From positions 1 to 6,240 of the forward strand of contig JALSRY010000798.1 in assembly GCA_026984555.1 (NCBI GenBank): a stretch of 6,240 bases of DNA. Direction: 5' to 3'. Shown in pieces: positions 1 through 6,240 of this stretch. This stretch comes from Phycisphaerae bacterium (GTDB lineage Bacteria; Planctomycetota; Phycisphaerae; UBA1845; Fen-1342). Each line of letters starts with the position of its first letter. Position 1 is the first letter of the stretch. The translations under genes and the position numbers were made by a program. Below the pieces are notes generated by a model. It saw only the letters and a program-made list of their open reading frames with translations. It did not search any database and was not told the DNA's origin.

Positions 1-460
1 CGACGAGCAGATCGGTCTGCCCCGGTTTTTCAAAGCAGAAAAACGGGCCGCGGCGTGGTGAAGGAAAGGGGTAGCTCTCGGGGGCCAGCTCGCCGGCGAT
101 TCCGTCGTCGGCCAGCACGGACCGCCACAACTCGTGCACCAGTCGATACAGGGTCACGGGAGCCCGCGTGGCCGGGGCGAGCGAATCGTCGAGCGTGAGG
201 CAGTACGTGATCTCACGATCGTGGAGGATCGCCCCCCCGCCGGTCGGTCGCCGCACCACCGCGAGGCGCTGCACGTCCTCGGGAAGTTCGCGGATCTGCG
301 CGTAGCGTTGGAAGCACCCGAGGCTCAGGGTCGGGGGCGACCACTGGTAGATGCGCAGTGCCGCGGGGCGGTACTCGGCCGAGTACAACAGGTACTCGTC
401 GCGGGCCATGTTGGTCGGGCCGTCGAGCGCCGGATCACGAAATATCCAGAGCGGATTCAC
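1..460 (-). CDS. Lipoate-protein ligase A / octanoyltransferase family protein (N-terminal part, cut by window edge)
   Basis: Enzymes of this BPL/LplA/LipB superfamily attach lipoyl or octanoyl groups to lysines of lipoyl domains (E2 subunits, GcvH) in the cytoplasm. The visible 153 residues begin NPLWIFRDPALDGPTNMARDE after the initiator, matching the family's 'dG..nMa.DE' opening. Around residues 69-88 is the diagnostic lipoate-binding motif RRPTGGGAILHDREITYCL. Residues 140-153 read FFCFEKPGQTDLLV, the segment that in relatives comes just before the GrKi.GSAqrR lysine motif, which lies beyond the window. Cys142 is placed like the acyl-thioester cysteine of LipM-type octanoyltransferases (recalled near residue 150 in B. 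subtilis LipM). The activity could therefore be LipM-like rather than ATP-dependent LplA; the sequence seen does not decide. The start is the GTG at 458-460: no other ATG, GTG or TTG lies in frame between it and the upstream gene, and a GAGG sits 5 nt upstream. It lies 79 bp downstream of the MscS gene on the same strand, with no convincing terminator between. Confidence 0.88.
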   Translation of the reverse strand, partial: MNPLWIFRDPALDGPTNMARDEYLLYSAEYRPAALRIYQWSPPTLSLGCFQRYAQIRELPEDVQRLAVVRRPTGGGAILHDREITYCLTLDDSLAPATRAPVTLYRLVHELWRSVLADDGIAGELAPESYPFPSPRRGPFFCFEKPGQTDLLV

Positions 461-465
461 GGCAA

Positions 466-469
466 CCTC
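466..469 (-). promoter_or_regulatory. Ribosome binding site supporting the GTG start of the lipoate enzyme
   Basis: On the minus strand GAGG is followed by a 5-nt spacer (TTGCC) and then GTG at 460-458. This is a reasonable Shine-Dalgarno match and supports the unusual start codon. No alternative in-frame start exists upstream. Confidence 0.5.
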
Positions 470-539
470 GGAGCGTCGTATGGCGTGCGCCCCCGCGCGG
501 GTTTTCGGGTTTTGTCGCGTTCGTGCACCGGATCACTCG

Positions 540-3224
540 TCAGAAGGTCACCGGCGGGGGTTTCTCGACGGTCTCGCCGAACTCCTGCCTGACGATCTCG
601 GCGGCTTGCTCTTTGCCGAAGGTGATCGCCTCGTCGCCGAGCGTGGGGATCGTCGGCGGCAAGGGTGATTCGGGCGGCGGGCCGGTTTCCTGGTGCAGGT
701 GGATCGTCTGGGTCGGGAACGCGAACTCGACGCGGAGTCGTCCGGCGAGGCGGATGATGTCGAGGAACAGGCGGTGGCGTTCGCGCAGCTCGGTGCTCCA
801 GTCGGGGGTTTCGAGGAAGCAGTACAGCAGCACGTCGATGGACGAGGCGCCGAACCGGTTGACGTAGACGTGGTAATAATCTTTCCGCGTGTAGGGATGT
901 TCGCGGATCAGCTCGCGGATTCCCTCACAAAAGGCGTCGAGCTGTTCGGGGGTGCTCGAATACGTCACGGCGAGGTGGCAGTAGATGCGGCGATAGCGGC
1001 GGCGGCCGAGGTTGTCGATCGTCGCGTTCATGATGTCGGAGTTGGGGATCGTGACCTGCGAATTGTAGAACGTGCGAATGCGCGAGCTGCGCAATCCGAC
1101 GGCCTCGACGGTGCCCTCCGCGTCGCCGATCTTGACCCAGTCGCCGACCTGGAACGGTCGATCGAGCACGACGTTGACCGAGCCGAAGAAGTTCTTGAGG
1201 GTATCCTGCGCCGCGAGGCCGAACGCCAGGCCGCCGACGCCCAGCCCGGCCAGCAGCGGGCCGATCTTGAGCCCGAGCGCCGAGCCGACGAACAGGATGC
1301 CGAAGGCGATGATGAGCACCTTCGCGGTGCGTTGGGCGAGCGGTACGAGCACGTCGTCGAGGCGGTTCTTCGTCCGGGCGGCGCGGGCGTTGAAATAACC
1401 TGTCAGCACGTCGACCAGGCGGTATACGGCCACGACGCCGACAACCGCCAGCACGATGTGCATGGCCCACCAGATCCAGCCCATGACGGCGGCGCCGAGG
1501 TCGAGCAGTTGCAGCCCGCCCCACCAGGTCAACAACATGACGAACGTGGAGGTGGGCTGGAGTGCGTGGCGCAGCGAGCTCGGCAGCATGGCCGCCTGTT
1601 CGGTCGCCAGCGCGCGCCGCCCGATCCACGGCAGCAGCAGGAGGCACGCCCGGCGAACGGCGAGCCCCAGGGCGAGCACGAGAACGATCCCCAGCCACTG
1701 CCAGTGTCGCAGCGTGGCGAGGCGGCCGCGGAGGAACCGCGGTACCCACGTCTCACGGACATAGAGCGGCGGACAATCCCAGAAGGAGAGCCGCACCTTG
1801 CCGCGCAGCTCGGGCACGATGGACAGGTTCTCGGTCGCCTCGTAGAGCGGCTCGATCGAGTGGACGGTGGTGCGCGTGAACAACCATTCGCCCTTGCGCG
1901 GTCCGTCTTCGACCTTGCCGATTTCGATCACGCCCTCGTCGCGGATCAGCACGGTGTAGACCGGTCCGTCGCTGTAGGCGGGCAACTCCTGGGGGATGAT
2001 GAACTTCGTGCGGTTGAGCACCATCCACAGCTTGCCGGCCAACAGGCGCAAGGCGTCGCGTTGCGGCTCCTTGATACCGCGCAGGTCCAGGCAACGGGCG
2101 GCCTTGTCGAGATCGCCGTCGTTCATGGCCCGGAGGAACAGGTTCATCGTTGCTCGCGGCGAGCTGGTGTCGGCGCGGATGGGCTGGGCGACGACGGCGC
2201 CGCGGTCAGCCGCCTTGCCCTCTTTCTTGGCCGCCTTGGCCGCTTCGGCCTTGAGCGTCGCGATCATGTCGGGGATGCGCGCGACGGTCAGCGCCGCGAA
2301 CGCCCAGCGTCCGTCGGGCATGCGCTTGAGCGTGATTTCGTAGCCTTCGACGGGGATGTGATAGCTCTGGTCGTTGAGCTTGTCGGGCAGCGCATCGAGG
2401 TTGAGCTTTTCCGACTCGACGAGTTTTTCCAGGATCGTGTAGAGGTTGCGCAGGTATTCGACGCGTTGCTCGTATTTCTGCACGCCCGCGATGGAAAAAT
2501 CCATGCACGCCAGTGCATCCTGGTACACGGAGGGATCGTCCGCCGCCGCGATCATCTTCACGAACAGACCGGTCAGCAGCGCGTGGGGTGACTGGCGCCA
2601 GTCGAACTCGTCGGCCTTTTCCGGGGTCTTGCTCTTGACCTTGTCGTCGGTCGCCGGCGGCGCCGACACCGCTTCCGCCGGGCGCTCCAGCTTGTCCAGA
2701 TCCTTGTACAGGTTGGGGATGTCCTTGACGGTCTGCGCCGAAAACCGCCAGCGGCGATCGTCCTGGCGCATCAGCGTGACGTAGATGGGGTCTTCGCCGA
2801 AGGTCACCGGCTTGGCGTCGGGCTGGTCGGGCAGCGTGTCGGGCTTGAGGTAGCCGGTCCTGGTCAGCCGGTCGAGGATTTCGGCCAGTTGCGTGACGTA
2901 CTCGCGGCCGTGCTCGCTCGCGATGACGGGATCGACGAGCTTGAAATTCAGGCAGCGCTGGGCGTCGTCGTACCGCCGCTCGCGCGCCGCCGCCAGAAAA
3001 TACGCGACGAGTCGGCGGGGGGACGGGAGAAAGTTGGGCCGCTCGACCGGTGCCGAGGTCGGCTGGGTGGCGGCGGTGGTCGGTGACGTCTGGGCCGACG
3101 GCCGGGTCGCGGCCGGCGGGGCGGCCTGCGTGCCTTGGGCACACACCACCTGCCCCCGCCCCGCCACCAGCAGCAGCGTGGCGACCAGCGCAGTTCGAAG
3201 CCAACCGGAGGGGTAGTGCGTCAC
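540..3224 (-). CDS. MscS-family mechanosensitive ion channel with triplicated periplasmic N-terminal domain
   Basis: A predicted inner-membrane channel of 894 residues that opens under membrane tension and releases solutes on hypo-osmotic shock. Residues 1-29 form a signal peptide (hydrophobic ALVATLLLVAG, likely cleavage VCA|QG). A Pro/Thr/Ala/Gln-rich linker follows (about 33-63). Three tandem related domains lie at about 68-175, 212-324 and 355-463. Hydrophobic helices lie at about 510-533, 556-577, 580-603 and 634-650. The pore-lining helix at about 654-683 is Gly/Ala-rich (LLAGLGVGGLAFGLAAQD). The MscS beta domain (about 685-735) contains RPFQVGDWVKIGDAEGTVEAVG and ends TIPNSDIMNA. The C-terminal alpha/beta domain spans about 743-843, followed by a Pro-rich tail. 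E. coli MscS is 286 residues, so this is an extended form. The GTG at 3222-3224 is chosen because it directly precedes the signal peptide and has GGTGA 6-7 nt upstream. The frame stays open to an ATG at 3365, but that extension is Gly/Arg-rich and would bury the signal peptide. The lipoate enzyme gene follows on the same strand; the upstream gene diverges. Confidence 0.93.
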   Translation of the reverse strand: MTHYPSGWLRTALVATLLLVAGRGQVVCAQGTQAAPPAATRPSAQTSPTTAATQPTSAPVERPNFLPSPRRLVAYFLAAARERRYDDAQRCLNFKLVDPVIASEHGREYVTQLAEILDRLTRTGYLKPDTLPDQPDAKPVTFGEDPIYVTLMRQDDRRWRFSAQTVKDIPNLYKDLDKLERPAEAVSAPPATDDKVKSKTPEKADEFDWRQSPHALLTGLFVKMIAAADDPSVYQDALACMDFSIAGVQKYEQRVEYLRNLYTILEKLVESEKLNLDALPDKLNDQSYHIPVEGYEITLKRMPDGRWAFAALTVARIPDMIATLKAEAAKAAKKEGKAADRGAVVAQPIRADTSSPRATMNLFLRAMNDGDLDKAARCLDLRGIKEPQRDALRLLAGKLWMVLNRTKFIIPQELPAYSDGPVYTVLIRDEGVIEIGKVEDGPRKGEWLFTRTTVHSIEPLYEATENLSIVPELRGKVRLSFWDCPPLYVRETWVPRFLRGRLATLRHWQWLGIVLVLALGLAVRRACLLLLPWIGRRALATEQAAMLPSSLRHALQPTSTFVMLLTWWGGLQLLDLGAAVMGWIWWAMHIVLAVVGVVAVYRLVDVLTGYFNARAARTKNRLDDVLVPLAQRTAKVLIIAFGILFVGSALGLKIGPLLAGLGVGGLAFGLAAQDTLKNFFGSVNVVLDRPFQVGDWVKIGDAEGTVEAVGLRSSRIRTFYNSQVTIPNSDIMNATIDNLGRRRYRRIYCHLAVTYSSTPEQLDAFCEGIRELIREHPYTRKDYYHVYVNRFGASSIDVLLYCFLETPDWSTELRERHRLFLDIIRLAGRLRVEFAFPTQTIHLHQETGPPPESPLPPTIPTLGDEAITFGKEQAAEIVRQEFGETVEKPPPVTF
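1836..3023 (-). repeat. Three degenerate tandem protein-domain repeats within the MscS protein
   Basis: Copies encoded at about 2700-3023, 2253-2591 and 1836-2162 share one pattern. Each begins with Ser-Pro, followed by a helix with an aromatic or Leu-Phe core. Each then has Ala-x-x-Cys-(Leu/Met)-(Asn/Asp)-(Phe/Leu), with the cysteines at residues 91, 240 and 378. A helix with Leu..(Ile/Val)Leu(Asp/Glu/Asn)(Arg/Lys) follows; the first two copies then have a Leu-Pro-Asp turn. Each closes with Trp-x-Phe, Thr-Val and (Ile-Pro or Ile-Glu-Pro)-x-(Leu/Ile/Tyr). The closing strings are WRFSAQTVKDIPNLY, WAFAALTVARIPDMI and WLFTRTTVHSIEPLY. The repetition was seen by reading the translated protein. 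Identity between copies is low, so this is ancient duplication and not a DNA-level repeat. The alternating helix/strand pattern could fit an NTF2-like fold, but that is a guess. Confidence 0.75.
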
Positions 3225-3285
3225 GAACAGTTCACCGTTTGGATTTCCGCGTCTTCCGGGGCGCAGGCGGCCCCCGTGCATGCGT

Positions 3286-3314
3286 AATCTACGGGCACAC
3301 CCACCAGGCGACAA
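3286..3314 (-). promoter_or_regulatory. Candidate sigma-70-type promoter for the MscS gene
   Basis: On the minus strand TTGTCG (3314-3309) is followed by 17 nt and then TAGATT (3291-3286). Each hexamer matches its consensus at 4 of 6 positions and the spacing is optimal. Transcription would start near 3279, leaving a leader of roughly 55 nt before the GTG at 3224. This is a weak call: such matches occur by chance, and promoter consensus in this lineage may differ. Confidence 0.25.
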
Positions 3315-3486
3315 GCGGCCCCGTCCTCCCCCGCCAGCGGCCCCGCGGCGCCCCGGCCCGCCCACCGTGCGGCCCGCGTCGCGACGCTACGCGGACCGTT
3401 CGGGCTTCGGATCGGCACCTTTTCGCCGCGTGAGTTTTTCCTCCGCCCAACGCCCGGAAGCGCGCCCGATCGACCGGCCGGCCCGC

Positions 3487-3513
3487 AAAAGCCGAAGACT
3501 ATCGGTCGTCGGC
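3487..3513 (-). terminator. Possible small intrinsic terminator reading leftward
   Basis: The plus strand reads AAAA, then GCCGA-A-GAC, loop TATCG, then GTC-G-TCGGC: an 8-bp stem with one A/G mismatch. On the minus strand this is a GC-rich hairpin followed at once by TTTTGC. The T tract is only four long, so efficiency is doubtful. It would stop leftward transcription coming from antisense of the lipoprotein gene or from otsA read-through before it reaches the MscS promoter. It could equally be a chance inverted repeat. Confidence 0.25.
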
Positions 3514-3572
3514 CTCGCCCCGGCGGCCCCACGCTGCTAAAGCGCCCGCCCGATCCGGCCGACCCGATAAGA

Positions 3573-3594
3573 GCGGTCGCGCTCGGAAGACCGC
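3573..3594 (+). repeat. Short inverted repeat upstream of the lipoprotein gene
   Basis: GCGGTC (3573-3578) and GACCGC (3589-3594) are perfect 6-bp complements around a 10-nt loop, ending 32 nt before the ATG. It could be an mRNA leader hairpin or an operator half-site pair. In DNA this GC-rich it may be chance. Confidence 0.25.
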
Positions 3595-3614
3595 CGGAGA
3601 GGCCCCAACCGAAC

Positions 3615-3618
3615 GGAG
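3615..3618 (+). promoter_or_regulatory. Ribosome binding site of the FG-GAP lipoprotein gene
   Basis: GGAG lies 8 nt upstream of the ATG at 3627-3629. The good spacing and the lipoprotein signal peptide that begins directly at this ATG fix the start. Confidence 0.6.
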
Positions 3619-3626
3619 CGTCCTTC

Positions 3627-5135
<1,509 letters not shown>

Positions 5136-5144
<9 letters not shown>

Positions 5145-5160
5145 CGGCTACGGAACGGGC
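5136..5160. repeat. Inverted repeat centred on the convergent gene junction
   Basis: GCCCG (5136-5140) and CGGGC (5156-5160) are complementary around a 15-nt loop that contains both stop codons; the centre falls at 5148. It is symmetric, so it could act weakly for transcripts from both sides. The stem is short and no T tract follows on either strand, so I do not call it a terminator. Confidence 0.2.
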
Positions 5161-6240
5161 GGCGGAGGTGTGATCGTTTCGGAAGCGAGCGATTCGGCGA
5201 CCAAGGCATCCGCCGCCGCCAGCGCTTCGGCCGCGTCGGCGGCCCGGCGTGCCGCGCCCGGGGGGAGGATCGCGAGCAGGTCGCTCTCCGCCGGCGGCGC
5301 GGGCAAATCCGGATCGGCTTCGTGGCTGGCCCGCAGGAACGTCTCGAGCCACCAGTAGACGTCGTGGGTACGGATGCCCCGGCGCAACCCGCGCATGCGC
5401 ATCTTCTGCTCGGGCTCGCTCATCATCAGCGCGTTGTAGATCGCCTGGGCCATCCCCTCCCGATCGTGCGGGTTCACCAGGATCGCCCCGCGGTGCATCG
5501 TGGCGGCGGTCCCGGCGAACTCGCTGAGGATCAGCACGCCGTCGTTGAGCACGCGGCAGGCGCAGTATTCCTTGGCCACCAGGTTCATTCCGTCGCGCAG
5601 CGAAGTGACCGCCATCACGTCCGCCGCCCGGTACATCGCGATCAACTCGTCGCGGTCGAAACTGCGGAACAGGTAGTGGATCGGCACCCAGCCCGGAACC
5701 GTAAAACGGCCGTTCACGTCGCTGACGAGCATCTCGATTTCGGCTTTGAGCTCCTGGTATTCGCCGATCGCCGTCCGGCTGGGCACGACGACCTGCATGA
5801 GCGTCACCCGCTCGCGCAACTCGGGAAAACGCTCGAGCGCGCGTCCGAAGGCTCGCAGCCGCTCGGGGATGCCCTTGGTGTAATCCAGCCGATCGACGCC
5901 CAGGATCAACTTGCGGTTGGGGAACTGCTCCTGGATCTCGCCCATGCGCGTCACGATCTCCGCTTCCGCCGCCCGCTGGGCGAATTCGTCGAAATCGATG
6001 CTGATCGGGAACACGCCGATCTGCACGCGCCGCTGCGGCGTGCGCGTGGTGATCACCCGGCCCCGCCCACGGATCGAGATCCCCGGCATGACCGAATTGA
6101 CGCACTGGGCGAAGTTGCGCCGGTAGCCCTGCGTCTGGAACCCGAGGCCGTCGAAATCGAGCAGGGCCTCCAACACGTCGAACCGCCAGGGGAGTTTGAG
6201 GAAGATTTCCGGGGGCGGAAACGGGATGTGCAGGAAAAAG
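5148..6240 (-). CDS. otsA: Alpha,alpha-trehalose-phosphate synthase (GT20), C-terminal part, start beyond window edge
   Basis: OtsA transfers glucose from a nucleotide sugar (UDP-glucose in E. coli) to glucose-6-phosphate in the cytoplasm. The product, trehalose-6-phosphate, is the precursor of the osmoprotectant trehalose. The visible 363 residues open with [13 protein letters not shown], the conserved sugar-phosphate-site motif (its His corresponds to E. coli His154). [15 protein letters not shown] holds the Arg and Lys equivalent to E. coli Arg262 and Lys267. [13 protein letters not shown] holds the equivalents of Asp361 and Glu369. The Lys-to-Asp spacing of 94 residues equals that of E. 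coli. [10 protein letters not shown] is also typical. All visible catalytic residues are intact. Roughly 150 N-terminal residues should lie beyond the right edge. After the GT20 fold ends (near YWWLETFL) there is an Ala/Pro-rich tail of about 60 residues and no trehalose-phosphatase (OtsB) domain, so the protein is monofunctional. The phosphatase, if present, is encoded elsewhere or upstream outside the window. Confidence 0.95.
   Translation of the reverse strand, partial: FFLHIPFPPPEIFLKLPWRFDVLEALLDFDGLGFQTQGYRRNFAQCVNSVMPGISIRGRGRVITTRTPQRRVQIGVFPISIDFDEFAQRAAEAEIVTRMGEIQEQFPNRKLILGVDRLDYTKGIPERLRAFGRALERFPELRERVTLMQVVVPSRTAIGEYQELKAEIEMLVSDVNGRFTVPGWVPIHYLFRSFDRDELIAMYRAADVMAVTSLRDGMNLVAKEYCACRVLNDGVLILSEFAGTAATMHRGAILVNPHDREGMAQAIYNALMMSEPEQKMRMRGLRRGIRTHDVYWWLETFLRASHEADPDLPAPPAESDLLAILPPGAARRAADAAEALAAADALVAESLASETITPPPPVP

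Larger units (their letters stand above)
3225..3626. other. Divergent intergenic region between the MscS and FG-GAP lipoprotein genes
   Basis: The 402 bp separate the two divergent start codons and must hold promoters for both. They contain a candidate leftward promoter (3286-3314), an imperfect hairpin next to A4/T4 (3487-3513), a 6-bp inverted repeat in the presumed lipoprotein leader (3573-3594) and the lipoprotein ribosome binding site. Open frames across it encode Pro/Arg/Gly/Ala-rich products with no recognisable motif, and I treat them as non-coding. I found no convincing -35/-10 pair for the rightward gene. Confidence 0.6.

Noticed and set aside
461..539. CCCGCGCGGG followed by TTTT (plus strand, about 492-505) as a terminator between the MscS and lipoate genes
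   Set aside because: The T tract is on the plus strand, the wrong direction for both flanking genes, and the stem is only about 3 bp once a loop is allowed.
693..2591. A 632-codon open frame on the plus strand antisense to the MscS gene
   Set aside because: Its product is an Arg/Glu/Gln/Ala/Val-rich sequence with no domain. It mirrors the codon bias of the well supported MscS gene on the other strand, as is common in GC-rich DNA.

Overview
This is GC-rich DNA (by eye well above 60% G+C) carrying four protein genes, two of them cut by the window edges. The gene content and style suggest a planctomycete, perhaps of the Phycisphaerae. The hints are an exported protein whose mature N-terminus is rich in Ala, Thr, Pro and Gln, and a lipoprotein built from calcium-loop FG-GAP/VCBS repeats. 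This assignment is an inference; no ribosomal or other marker gene is present. No RNA gene, insertion sequence, CRISPR array, phage gene or attachment site was seen.

Layout: (1) 1-460, minus strand: the N-terminal 153 codons of a lipoate-protein ligase A / octanoyltransferase (LplA/LipM superfamily), running off the left edge. (2) 540-3224, minus strand: a large MscS-family mechanosensitive channel with a signal peptide, three tandem copies of a periplasmic domain of about 110 residues, several membrane helices and a well conserved MscS pore and beta domain. The lipoate gene follows 79 bp downstream on the same strand with no obvious terminator between, so the two may be co-transcribed. (3) 3225-3626: a 402-bp divergent intergenic region with a candidate sigma-70-type promoter for the channel gene and two small inverted repeats. 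(4) 3627-5144, plus strand: a lipoprotein with seven Ca-binding FG-GAP/VCBS repeats, probably a seven-bladed beta-propeller. (5) 5148-6240, minus strand: the C-terminal 363 residues of trehalose-6-phosphate synthase (OtsA, GT20), with its start beyond the right edge. Its stop codon lies 3 bp from the stop codon of the lipoprotein gene, so the two genes converge almost end to end.

Functional reading: the channel (release of solutes on hypo-osmotic shock) and OtsA (synthesis of a compatible solute) both belong to osmotic adaptation. They are separated by an oppositely oriented lipoprotein gene and do not form an operon here. The lipoprotein is probably a surface or periplasmic binding/scaffold protein of unknown partner. 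The lipoate enzyme is housekeeping (lipoylation of 2-oxoacid dehydrogenases and GcvH). Overall this looks like an ordinary chromosomal region. The most unusual item is the triplicated N-terminal domain of the MscS protein.
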